Source: Pyrocephalus nanus (lineage: Eukaryota; Chordata; Aves; Passeriformes; Tyrannidae). Taken from it: DNA of 64,000 nt. Both the position numbers and the translations under genes were made by a program. The DNA lies in contig CM076274.1 in assembly GCA_038380795.1 (NCBI GenBank), forward strand, positions 16,524,027 to 16,588,026, read 5' to 3'. Under the pieces are notes generated by a model. That model searched no databases, was not told the DNA's origin, and worked only from the letters and a program-made list of their open reading frames with translations. Below are positions 13,401-25,296 of this stretch, in pieces (the stretch's first letter is position 1; each line of letters begins with the position of its first letter).

Positions 13401-16400
13401 ATCCACAAGAATGTGGCAAAAACATCAGAGTTCAGTTTGAACACCACAAGCAGCAGCTTTTATGCATTAGATGACCTACAGCCAACGTTGCCTGAGCAAA
13501 GGCTCAGTCCTCACAGACCTGTGGCACAGTTCTGCAGCAGACAGCAGATACAGTTACATATGTTCAGAGCAGTGCATGACTTACCAGAGACATACACAAG
13601 GAATTATATACCAGGCAGATCTTTAACATAACATCACCCTGTTGTCTCTCTTATCTCAATTATGAAATTCATCTGCAAAGACACAGGCCCCTGTGGTTGT
13701 GGGAGTCATGCCATACAGATGCTGCTCTATGCTGTTTCAATCCTTTTGTTGGTCTATAATGTGCCTTTGTTCCTCCACATGCTCCAGAAGAGAAATGAAC
13801 AGCTGGTAATTGTCTCCAAGTTTACATCTAGCTTTTATTTAAAAACTTCACAGTGCCTCCAACCTTCCCAGCAGACTGAAACACAGAATGAAAACTCTTA
13901 CTTACAATACACATTCCTCCTTTGCTTCTGTACCTGGCATTCTGAGTGCAGGTTGCTGGATTCCCTCTCTCCAACCTTATTCCCTGGTGCCCTTGTTTTC
14001 TTGCTAGAAGTACTTAGAAAGCATCCAACTGGACCACAAACAGATGGCCTGCTGTGACTTCAGACACCTGTTGGGCCAGGTGTTGCCATATTGAGGCTAT
14101 TACAGATAATTCAATCCATGCCATGGTGCTTTTTGAGATGCTAATGTTCACTCTGATTTAAAGTACAGCAGCATGAATTTTTTAAAAGCCATATGCTATC
14201 ATGGTTAGATAGATAAGGCCAAATATTCAAACCGGTTGGTCTAAATAGACATCACCTCAAAGGAAACCAACAGAATAGGATGATTTGCATTAGGATGAAC
14301 CACAGTCTGCAAGAAGGTCTTTTACACAGCAATTTACTCCTGATGAATTGAAAAGCTATTAACCTGTGGAAGTGGCTGCTCTTATGTCCTGAGGTTTCAT
14401 TTGACTACAGGAGAGAGCCCCAGGTGTACATAGTTCTTTATAAAATCTGCTGTGGTCAGTTTGTAACACTGGATGCACTGGAAGGCATCACAACACATTG
14501 CACAGCCATCTGACAGACCACTGGGAAGCATCAGCTTTAGTCAGTGTATGATAGTGCAAACATTCCAGTAAAGGGAAAGAAACTTCAGCTTTTCTCCATG
14601 TGTGAGTTGTGACTACTAATGAATACTAATAATGACATACAATGCCATAAGTAGCCTCTAAAAGGTGAATTCCAGCACTTGGAAGATTATCTGGGATGAA
14701 AGAGGATTAAGGAAGAGAACTTTCTGCCTTTTCCTTCAGTCCTGCCCTGTCCATCTCCCTGGAAAGTTCCAAGAACTTTGTCGTCTCCAAGATTCTGCAA
14801 GGTCACAGGGAAGCAAAAAGTTCATCCATGATGAGTTTAGACCTTCTCAAGTACAGCTGGTGCTCCACAGTCCAACATGACCAAGAAGGAAATAGGACAT
14901 TTGCTATCATTTTCTTTGCCATTCAGACAGGCCAGTTTGCTACAAACTGCAGTATATACCACAGGGTTTGACAGTCACATGGGATTTACAGGAGAAGCTG
15001 ACTTAGGATCACAGTGATGTGTTGCACTGCACATTGTGTTGTTGCATTGTTTTCAGTTCCCTGAACAAAATACCCAGTGTTTGGATTCCCAGCACCATTT
15101 GGGAAAGAATGTGAAAGCCAATAGAGATGCCTGAGGCCAGCAGCATCTACAGCAGGTGGTTTTAGTAGCAGCCAGTGCTTCTAACTATACCATATTTGCA
15201 GTACAGCACTCAATGGCTCTGTGTCAATGTATCAAACTGCTTCATTACAAGGCAATTACTGATCTAGCTGAGAAAACAAGGAGTTGCAGTTGGTACTCAG
15301 TAGCCCCTGTCCTTGATGTTACTAAATACAGAAAAATTGGACTATTATGTCACAGTGTGGAAAGCCAGAGGTGGAAAAGAAAAACAACCCTCTCAATGCA
15401 TGATGAAAATAATATATGAAGTTACTGAAACAAAACATTCGGATTCCAGAGGGTCAGTGGGATCCACATGGGCTTGTTTTGCTTTCACTGATTTTGTTCC
15501 CCTGTCCTGAGCCTGTAGAATGTGATGGAGCAGCTTTTCCCAAGCAGTTCCTTTTCCCTTCAGTCTGGCAGCACCCAGGGAGGCCAGATTGTCACTGCAG
15601 CCAGAGCAGAGTGACAGGAGCAGGACCCACACCAATTCTCCACCACTTTGCTCTAGGGAGACACAAACTGAAAACCCCTGTTCCCTCTCCCAAACCTCTG
15701 TCTCTCCTTCTCACTCTGCTCCTCCTTGCTTTCATCTGAACTTTCTCTTTAACTGCAGGTTTGGCCCTGGCACATCCTCCATCTTCCCGTGCTTTGCAGG
15801 CAGAGAATACACTGGATCTATAGCATCCTACAACTTTTCCCATCCACACCCCATTCACCCCTATTAGGAGGATCCTGAGCAGCCCCATCAGGCCAGCCTT
15901 TGGCCCATCTAACAATACTGAAGTCACATCAAAAAAGCACTGAAAACTTTGCCCTTTTAAAAAAATAACATTCCAGTTAGAGAAATGCAATCACACAGAA
16001 AAATATTCCCAATTGTTAACTTTTGCCATAGCTGTGTTATGTTAGCTCATTGAAATTTAATTGCTAAAGGGTTATAAGAGCCTAGAAACAGACCTAGCAT
16101 CTGTCTTTTTTTTAATGTCTCAATTATCACCACAGTAATTTAATGGCACCGTGTTAGAGAATCACCATTGACATGCTAATGAATGGCATCATGTTCACTT
16201 ATATTAGCTCTATTTTTAAGAGGTTATAGGTTGAAGATAGACATTTTATGCTTCAGATATCACTAAGGCAAGCAGCATCACATTTATTTCATTTTTCCTT
16301 TTACAACTGAAATTACGTATCTTAAAAATGTTCATTGAACAGTGAACTGCAAATGGGTTAAACTGTGGTCAATTACAATTATGTACTTGCTTCTTTAGAG

Positions 16401-17169
16401 CAAGACAAGTAACACAAATCCTTTCAACCCATTTATTACTCAATTTGCCAGTCAGCATTTACTGCTGAAATTCTCTTCTGTTTGTTTTGTGAGGTTTTTT
16501 CCACAAACAGTATGTCCTTTACTAGGATTAGTTTTTTTTAACTGAACAGCCTTGCTTTATTTTGTGTTTCATGCTATTCTTCTCATTTTGCTGAACCAAG
16601 TCTACCTATCAATATTTTTCTTTCATTCATTCCACAGAAGCTCCATTGCTAACTATAAAGTCCCAAATCTATTGCATCTAAATGATCACAGCAATTTCCA
16701 TAATAAGAGATGCAATGATGTACACTGAGCTGTTTATCTGCAGACTTTTCAGCACACTTTATATGAATTTCTACAGACAAGCCATAAGGGGTTGACTTCA
16801 CAAGCACGACGGAACAGCCTTCTGAGATCAGCTAAGCGCTAGTTGTATCATCAGAATTGATTTTGCATGGAAAGCTGCATCCTGACAGGAATGTGAAAGG
16901 ATTTCTCACTGCAGCAAATTTAGCACAAGACTAGAGAACAGCCCTGAGATATTCAATATTAACATATATTAATTTTAATATTAATTTATTCTGTCATAAT
17001 GCACATTTCCAACAGTTCCACTGCACAGCGTGAACAACTAAGGGGGCCATGCTACAAACAGCGCAGAACTGCCTGTGATGTGTCAGAAAGCCTCCCAGCT
17101 CTCCTGGCTTTTCAGTCCTGCTCAGGTTGTGGGATATTCAGAGGAGGATGCTTCAAGTTGTATAATAAA
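7484..17169. other. non-coding, no gene seen
   Basis: No recognisable repeat or exon was found. Open frames up to 132 codons occur (for example 13662-14057 plus and 15592-15990 minus) but have no splice context or family resemblance. 16020-16330 is an AT-rich block dense in ATTA and ATGCTAAT-like motifs, a possible conserved enhancer. Confidence 0.55.
11746..11760 (+). repeat. poly(A) run, 15 A
   Basis: Homopolymer; no associated element recognised. Confidence 0.85.
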
Positions 17170-17412
17170 AAATTAAGTTTTCCGAGTGTATTGCTGTCAA
17201 CGCGGTCATTACAGGGTGTTTCGTTACGAGGCATCTCCCAGGATACGATACCTGTGCTCCGTTTTAAGCTCCGTGGAGAGGGTGGAATCGCATCCCGGAG
17301 TCCCGGCGCTGCAGCCAGGGGACATTGCACCCTCTGGTGTCCGCAGCGCCCGCAGCAGCACCTGCACATCCCAAAACCTCATCCTCTCTCTCCCCTATCT
17401 CCCGGATTCTGA
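17170..17412. promoter_or_regulatory. small CpG-rich patch
   Basis: About 16 CpG dinucleotides fall in some 240 bp, including ACGCGG, CCCGGCGCTG and CCGCAGCGCCCG, inside DNA that otherwise almost lacks CpG. No TATA box or convincing first exon was seen on either strand. It may be a minor CpG island with promoter or enhancer activity, or a GC-rich retroposed piece, since a poly(A) run follows directly. Confidence 0.4.
17327..17342 (-). promoter_or_regulatory. CTCF-like binding motif
   Basis: On the minus strand the site reads GGACACCAGAGGGTGC. It matches the core CTCF consensus CCACNAGRGGGCRC at 12 of 14 positions, with an A for C at the start and T for C near the end. It lies in the middle of the CpG-rich patch. 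Occupancy cannot be judged from sequence. Confidence 0.45.
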
Positions 17413-17423
17413 GGTTGAAGGTT

Positions 17424-17447
17424 AAAAAAAAAAAAAAAAAAAAAAAA
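17424..17447 (+). repeat. poly(A) run, 24 A
   Basis: An uninterrupted A24 lies directly downstream of the CpG-rich patch. It could be the tail of a retroposed transcript; I saw no matching target-site duplication on the two sides. Confidence 0.9.
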
Positions 17448-20400
17448 TTCCAAAGCCATTAATTCCATGCAAATTTTTCAGGTTTTCTCCCATTTGATGT
17501 TTAATTCGCTTGTGTTGAGATTGTTCCCTCCACCCCTGGGGGAGAGGGAGGGGATTCCAAACCTGAGCTTTTCAGCAAGGGGCAAGTCTAAGGGGTCTGG
17601 GAAAGGCAGCCAAATGCTGCTCTTAATTTCTCTGCCTCCCATCATCTCTCGCAGGGAAATATGACAATATGTGGGTCTGTTCTTCTCCTGCCTGAAATAT
17701 TTCTCTGGCCAAGTGCCAGGCTGTGCCTTTGTGGCTGAGCTCCTGCCTTTTAGGAGATCTGCCACTAATTAGCTCTGTAATCACAGTGAGAGAAGCAATG
17801 AAGGTGGAGGGAAAAAGTGGTCATTCCACAGAAAAAGTGGTCCTTCCATTAACTCCTTCTTATCTGCAGCCACAGGAGCTTATAAATTGCCTCACAGTTA
17901 CAATTACCAGTTATCAAGCAGATTAAATTCCCTCAGGCAACTTGCAACATCTCTTTCAGTGGAAATCCTGTAGGTGTTTAGTTTATCTCCCCATTTGCAG
18001 AGGAGCCTGTGCTCTGTCTGCACTTTGTCATTCTGACAAAACGATCCAAGAAGGGATCACAAGGGAATCGTGGCAGACACTTCCTCTCCTCTCTCACACT
18101 GCTTTTTGTTAGTCAAAGAACATAATTTGCAGCATAAATTACGACTGAAAAATGAGGAAAAGGCTGCCTAGATCAGCTCAGGGCACAGCCTGGTGAAGAT
18201 TTTTTCCTCAGAACCCTGTTGATTGCTTTAAGGTGAGCTTTTAATGCACTCCCTGCTACAACCATGGCTTAGATTTGCTCATGTTACTCTTTATTAACCC
18301 AACTGCAACTGTGAGGAGCTTGATATCAATCATTAGAGGGATTGCATCCATCCTCACACAATTTAAACCTGAAAGGTAATGTATGACCCTTAAAAGAAAA
18401 ACTAATTATCGCAGGAGGAGTCCAATCTATCTGTAAGTATCTGGAACTGGAGACTTTGAGAGATAGGGCAGGGAATAGCAATGCTTTAAACTGTGATCCA
18501 TGTAATGTTGATCTAGAAGATGATGGATAATACAGCTGACTGCAACTTCCTTAAGGGTCTTCCCACTCATGTTTTTGCAGGGTTAGATTATATTGGTATT
18601 CATGAATATTCATTATATTCTCCTTCACAGTGGTCTGGTTAAAGGCCCTCATACTGATTAATTGATGTCAACGTGCCGTTCTAAATAGGAAATGAAATTT
18701 TCACCTCCAGGTGACTGACTGGGATTTTGCATAGGTCAAGAGGAATTGAAAATCAACATGAGCATTTCAAATTTCAAGCAATAATCTCATGAGCTAGAGG
18801 TAGTAAATCACTGAGCAGTGCCTGGTTAAATGAAGTTCAAGGACTCCTCTTGTTCCAGACAATGTGATATACACATGCCTAGTCAGGATATTTCTAAACA
18901 AAATTTTGGCAAAACTCAGGTAAAATTTTTTCCTTTTTTTTTTTCCAATTTATCTATAGTTTTTGTGAAGTGACATAACGAATGGAAGATAGAAACAGAA
19001 TTATCACCAAGATTGATTCTCATTTCATAGAAGGTGATAGCAGATGCCTTCCTTCAGGATCTCTATCAAGTGAAGGAGGGAAGGAGAGAAGAAGGAAAGG
19101 AGGAAGGGAGGAAGGGAGAAAGGAGGAAGGGAAGGAGGGAGCTTTCATTGCAAGGCCACAGCTCATTTTCATTTGCATAACCAGATCCACTACAAAAAGA
19201 TCTCCTGCACATGAGCATATTCAGCTCCCACCATCTCCAGCAGGAACTGGGCACCCTTGTTAAGAGTTTCTCAATTCATTTGAGTGTTGAAGTCCTGAAA
19301 ATCATATCCATGATCACAACTTGGAATTCAACTCAGCAATCGCAATTTTCTCATTTCCTTCTTTTGAGAGAACATATAATGGTTGCAGTGACATTAGGAG
19401 GATTCATTCTGCAGCTTCTTGTCTACTGAGGAAGGATTAAGTATACACATTGTGTATTGTGTGAATCCAGGCTGCACATGTCTATACTATGTAGTTAAAT
19501 GAAAGCCCAAACCAAACTCAAGGAAGAACAACTACCACGTGGCAACAACCAGCAGAGCAACAGCAGCCCAGCCACAACCTTGGAGAGAAGTCTGTATGCT
19601 TAGGAAGTTTTCATGTCCCCAATGCACAGAGTGTGTCAGCAGTGCCCTCTGCTTCCCTGGACCAACACTGAGCAAAACAGCTCTTGCAGTTAAAGAAAAG
19701 CCTCCTGTGAAACATTTCCACATCTCAAACTTCCCAAGAGCAGAACTCCCTGCCACTGACTCTAGGTCTGCAGCTCTGCCCCTCAGGCTGTTAACTGCAC
19801 ACCTCCCCTCGCTACAGAAGACTAATGCATATTTACTTTCATAGCATCTCTGAGAGTAATCTGCTGCCAGAGGGTGAATTTTCCTCACCGAGCATGTGTT
19901 TTAATTAAAATAAGCCATGCAACGTTCAAGCAATTAAAACCAAACTAAACCCAAAGCACCAAACCAGAGCAATGGTCACCTCAGGCAGGTTGGCAGGGGG
20001 GTGCAGCCCGTGGTGCCTGCAGATCCCAGTGCCTGCAACAACCCCAGGAGCTCTGCACCAACCAGTCCCCCAGTGCAAGGACAATCCCCTGCTTCATTGG
20101 GTTCTCACTTCAAGGGAATGCTCTGCTTGAAGCCAAATCCAATTAGCTGGAGGTTCTGAGGTGGGTGACTGCTGGACAGCACAGGAGAGCTTTCAATGCC
20201 CACAAGTGGAAACAACAAAATTCTAGTCCTTCAAATTCAAAAGGTTTCAAAATAAATGACAAGGGTTTGGAGTGTCTCATTTCGTGCACACCAAGGTCTT
20301 CTATTTATTTCACTGATAGATTTTTATAAAGTAAACCTTGTATAAGTACGTATCACAAAACAAACATATTTCTCACTGCTGTTTCCCTGCTTTGCTGAAA

Positions 20401-22887
20401 TGAATTTTGATACTTATAAGGGAATTTCGACATTATAAAAAGGAAAAAAAGAGACGTAATGAAGAGCACTACAAAGGAGAAACAATAATGCATGATAAAC
20501 ACTCTCATCTTTTGAGCACAAGTCCCTGGAACTTGAAAAGATTAGATTAAATTCAGCTCATTTAGTCCAATAACTTAGGCAGAATCAAATTTAATCATAA
20601 GAATAGGTATGTAATTTTCTGCACTTGTTTTGTGTAGTGTTGAATACATTTAAAGATTAACAGGTTACAAGTTTAAACACTTCAATTAAAATGAATTTGG
20701 TATAACTCCAACTCAAGAAGAAATGAGGGTATTCTTCATAGTGTGATTTTGGTCAAAGATTTGACTCTTATGAGGACAGTTGTTAGACTGCCTTGAAGGA
20801 GACTATAGTCAGTGTCTACTTTTTGTCCAGGGAGCTTTGTAAGAGAAAGTAAAGACTAAATGATGTCAACATTTATATCTGAGAAAATCAATTGTATTTG
20901 ACAGTGACATTAGTCAAAGAACTAAACTAAACCGAAAAAACAAGCCAGCATACTTCAGTGCTAAATTTTCTTTTCCCCTCTGCTGCAATTGGTCTATTAA
21001 TGAAGTTCTCACTAAGCTTTTCAAAGCAACGAGCTTTGAAAAAAATGAAGCCAAGAAACAGCAATGTACCTGGAAGGATTTTCCTAAACAAGGGCAGTGG
21101 GAAATATGCAAAAAAATTCCAGGATAGACAAGTTCATGGACATTTATAGTTGTACAGAAAAGCCTACTGTTCTAATCAGATGATGTTTTTGCTGCAATCC
21201 ATCTGGTGGAACACTATTTTTAGGTCCCTGGGGGTAATTCCACCACATGTTCTTTTCTGTGAGGCAGTTTATTAGTTTTTCCTTGATGTGTTTATTCCAT
21301 GAGCTGCATGGTAGCCATTACTGGTAGATTTGTGAATGTCTTTGATTCAATAAAAGCCTCTCCACATTAGAGCCATACCATGAATCCAATCTTTCTGCTT
21401 CACCATGGAATCCACCAGATATTCCATGTAAGACTAAAATTATAGTCCTTTCAGTCCTATATTTGACAGTTTCACTATCCATACGAAAACTCTCGAACAG
21501 TCAAACTCCTGGTAGTGTGACCACAAGAATCAATTTTCCCTGTGAAAAGGTGAATTTAGCTTGAAAAGAAATGTCCACAGTAATTTCTTACACAGAAACA
21601 AGAGGTCTCTTTTTCTGTCCTTTCATTTGACAGTGATCTGCGTTCATGAACTATCTGGACACATACAAGGACAACTTCCTTCTGTTGAATAAGGACAACT
21701 TCAGAAAATCCTGCAAATTTTAAAGAGACACAGATTAGGAAAAAAAAAAATCTCAGGACTAAAGCATTCAGTGATTCAAATCCCCAAAGCAAGTGTGGCT
21801 CAGACCTTTCACCATTCACATTTGTTGAAAATATCTGCAATTTTTATTTACAAATTTTGTCATTTTAAAATTACAGAAAAATAGCAAAAGTTTGACATTT
21901 CTCGTCTTTATTATGGATAGTTTCAGCAGAAATTAGAATACTGACAGAAGCATGTCTAAAGGGGCTGTTTGTATGTAAGCATTCAGATTGTGAGACAGAA
22001 GACTGAGGTTATTCTCACACTCATTCCTGAGCCAGGAACACTTTGTAAATGATAAAATATACTATGACTTCATCTTGAACCAACTGATATTTTCAGGCAC
22101 ACAAATTATTTCCAGATCCGAAAAATAAACAGGTATTGAAAACTGATGATGTGTTTATGTGTCGTAAGATGCCCCGCATTTTTCAACCACATTACATGCT
22201 TATTTGCACCTTTATTTTAACCCCATTCATTCCCTTAGATCATCATAAATAACTCTCCTGTTATAATATTTCATCTCTATGTAATCTGGCATCTCAGACG
22301 TCTTATGGATAATCAGCAAACTACTTCATGTATTCATATGGGTTTTCAGGATTATGCAGAACCCTTTTTTTCTTTCTTTTTGGAAGGGTTGTGGGGGAGA
22401 TGGAAGAAATAAGCATTTCCAGTGCATCATGTTCAGAAAAAGAACCTTCTAAATGTAAACCAAGCATCACTGATCCATTCCTGTCTTCCTCAGTTTGCCA
22501 AGAGTCAAGCAGTGCAGACAAATGGGTGCAGACAACCCCACATTTGCTCTGCCAGTGCTCAATCTGGTGGATCATAACCCAGCTTTGTTCTGGAAGCTGT
22601 GCAGCCACATCAGTGTGGCCCCCTGCCCACTCAGTTCAGCCTGGCTTATTCATTCACTCACAGGACTGTACAGCTATGCACCATGGCTGGTGGGCTCCCA
22701 AATCTCGGAAAACAAGCAGCAGGAGTGCGTGGCTGCCTATAACCCCCTGTGCAGTCACACCTGAAATGTAACCCTGTCATTGAGAGCAGCAGCACCAGTC
22801 ACAGCACAGGGGAATTCAGCTCAGCCCCCCGACTCCAACAATGGCTCTGTGAGATTGCAAAGAGGACAAGAATGGGGTTAGCATATG
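17448..22887. other. non-coding, no gene seen
   Basis: 17.86-18.70 kb is again rich in TAATTA, ATTAGA and CATGAATATTCAT-like motifs and could hold conserved regulatory elements. Apart from the purine tract at 19.1 kb nothing else was identified. Confidence 0.5.
19071..19141 (+). repeat. purine-only GGAA/GGGA tract
   Basis: About 70 bp of nearly pure purines made of GGAAGGA and GGGAGGAA variants. Homopurine tracts of this length can form triplex DNA; the reading frame through it on the plus strand is an artefact of composition. Confidence 0.9.
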
Positions 22888-23100
22888 GAATCATGGAGTC
22901 ATGGAATCCTAAAGGTTGGAAAAGACCTGCAAGATCATCAAGTCCATCCTTTGACTGAACACCCACTAAACCACACCGCAAAGTGACACGTTGAATCATT
23001 TTTCGAACACTTCCAGTGATGGTGACTCCACCACTTTCCCTGGGCAGACTGTTCCAATGCTTCACCACTCCTTCAGCTAAGAAATTTCCTTTGTAAGCTC
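22888..23100 (-). mobile_element. CR1 LINE 3' end, reverse orientation
   Basis: Read on the plus strand it begins with GAATCATGGAGTCATGGAAT and AAAGGTTGGAAAAGACCTGC, the reverse complement of the CR1 3' terminus. It continues through AACACTTCCAGTGATGGTGA and CCTGGGCAGACTGTTCCAAT. It is about 210 bp, older and more diverged than the copy 1.6 kb downstream, and in opposite orientation to it. No coding capacity remains. Confidence 0.9.
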
Positions 23101-24728
23101 TCACACCTGCAAGGACATGAACTCTTCATTAACACCTACTAATCCACCCACCAGAGACATTTGAAATGACTGATTTATTGTTGCTCAGGTGGGTTGCAGC
23201 AGCAGGTACAAACTGGTGTCACTGAGGAACACTGAATGTTCTCAGGCAGTTGTAAATGAATTAAGGTACTACATGCACTAAAGGAAAGTGCCATAATTTT
23301 TTTCTGACAAAGCAATGAAGCTTGAAATAATTACACATAATCCTTGGCTGTATACTGGCTGCAGACTTTTGCATGCAGGATTTCATCTGTGGGGAGGGAA
23401 AGGTCTTCATAGTATGTTCTAGAATCCTGGTCTTTACTAAGACAGTATGTACTCCTTTTAAAGGGCAGAACATGTCTGATGAATTCAAAGCATTTAATCA
23501 TTCAGCTCTGAGAAAGGCTTTCTCTCAAAGCTTTGTCTCTAATTAAGCTGGCTCATTCCACCTCATAAAGAGAAAAATAAAAGAATCTTAAAGATGTGAC
23601 CTATACATAACGAAAAAAAAAAAATGACCATTGAAAAACATTTTTATAAGTTAGCCATATAGCTGAATTTAAAAAGAAAAAACAAAACAAAACAAAAACC
23701 TCCATAACCAAAAAAACCCAAACAAAACCCAAACAAAGAAAAGAAGTCTGTAGCACAAATTGTATAAAGCATCATGTGTTTGCCATATTCCGGTGTAGAC
23801 CATACCTACCTCTTAGGCAGTTAAATGCTTTTCTGAGTTCCTTAAAAGCAAGAGCTGGCATGTGCAAACTAAGACAGATGGGGGGACATGATCTCTTGCC
23901 TAAGTTCACCACGTATACTGGAGACAGGTCTTTGTACTGTATCCAAGTTTGTCCCATTATCCAAGTCGGTGCTCTCTCCACAGAGTTATTATTCACTGTC
24001 CATTGCAAATATTGCATCGGTTCCTGGAAATTCATCAGTGTGCTTGTGCAGTAAAAAGCAGGATATTGTACACAGAGTAAGCTACCTTTGAGTTCAACAC
24101 TACTGCAAGTGGGAGTCACTGTTGCAGCTCCACATGAACCCCTTGTAGCATTGCTTAAACGGAGCAGAGATTGCTCTGTGAGCAACAGCAACATCACTCT
24201 CCTGCAGCTCTCTAATTAGTGTTAATCTCTGCATACGAACTGGGTGGATGCCTGTAAAGAATCAGCAAGCCTATTCTGGTAGAGAGTCAGTAAAATACTT
24301 CAGTGAAAACTGGATCTGTGCCTTTTTTACAATCAGTTAAAATTTGTTGCTAGAGTTTTCGTTTTAGTAGCGAATAGCAAAGAGGTAAATGGTATCTTAA
24401 TTCGAATTCACAGAGTTCTTTATCCTCTGAAATACACTCAGTTCCCACTGCAGCTGAGGAGCCTTTTACAGGGTCCTGGCACTGGTGATGGACATACAGA
24501 TGTACCTCAGTCTCATCTCAGCTGCTGTCCAAGGGCAGAGTCTCTGTTCCATCACTGTTGTATGGCTCGTAACAGGTAACTGGAGAAAATCAGTCTATGG
24601 CTGTCAAGGATACTGAATATTCAAAATCTAAAATAAAACATGTTAATTACCAGAGGCTGGGGAAATACAACAGAGCAGTAGCCTAAACTGAGATTAGCAG
24701 AGTAAAAACTGGGCTGGGGGACAAACAG
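23101..24728. other. non-coding between CR1 copies
   Basis: It contains a minus-strand open frame of 141 codons (23772-24197) that ends near a donor-like AAGAG|GTAGGT. There is no acceptor with a pyrimidine tract and no family resemblance, so I do not call a gene. Confidence 0.5.
23667..23736. repeat. A/C-rich low-complexity tract
   Basis: AAAACAAAACAAAACAAAAA followed by CCCAAAC-type units; no retroposon body identified beside it. Confidence 0.8.
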
Positions 24729-25296
24729 ATCAAGGTCAGCCCTGCTGAGAAAGACTTGAGCTGGCCATGTGAGCTCACAGCCCAGAGAGCAAATCATCTC
24801 CTGGGCTCCATCAAAAGCAGCGTGGGCAGCACATCAAGGAAGATTCTGCCCCTTTACTCCTCCCTCATGAGACCTGCAGTGCTGCCTCCAGCTCTGGGGT
24901 CCCCAGCACAGGGAGAACATGGACCTGTTGGAGCGAGTCCAGAGGAGGGCCATGAAGGTGATCAGGGGGAACCTAATTGCAGCCTTCCAGTACCTAAAGA
25001 AAAAAGATGGAGACGGATTATTTACAAGAGTGTGCAGTAGCAGGACAAGGTAGAATGGTTTAAAACGGTCAGAAGGCAGGTTTAGATTAGGAAGAAATGA
25101 TCTCCTGTGAGAGGCTTGAGGCCCTGGCACAGGTTGCCCAGAGAAACTGTGGCTGCCCCATCCCTGGAAGTGTCTGAGGGCAGGCTGGACAGGGCTTGGA
25201 GCAAATTAGTCTAATGGAAGGTGCCCCTACCCATGGCAGAGGTGTTGGAAATATATGATCTTTAAGGTCCCTTCCAACACAGGCCATTCTATGATT
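24729..25296 (+). mobile_element. CR1 LINE 3' fragment
   Basis: This is a 5'-truncated copy of the chicken repeat 1 family, the main retrotransposon of birds. It contains the familiar segments GTCAGCCCTGCTGAG, ATCTCCTGGGCTCCATC, GTCCAGAGGAGGGCCATGAA, CCTGGCACAGGTTGCCCAGA, and a 3' end with AAGGTCCCTTCCAAC followed by ATTCTATGATTTTAT. It ends at the short 8-bp-type terminal repeat rather than poly(A), as CR1 does. It is broken by small deletions and stop codons and encodes nothing intact. Confidence 0.93.

Noticed and set aside
13662..14057. 131-codon plus-strand ATG frame with a hydrophobic stretch
   Set aside because: No splice context and no family match; repeat-like or chance.
22328..22771. 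Longest open frame in the window (147 codons, plus strand)
   Set aside because: Composition is low in periodicity, no splice signals fit, an equally long frame lies on the other strand, and no family is recognisable.
23772..24197. 141-codon minus-strand frame ending near a GTAGGT donor
   Set aside because: No acceptor or pyrimidine tract, peptide not recognisable, and it is not near the CATSPERB-like blocks.
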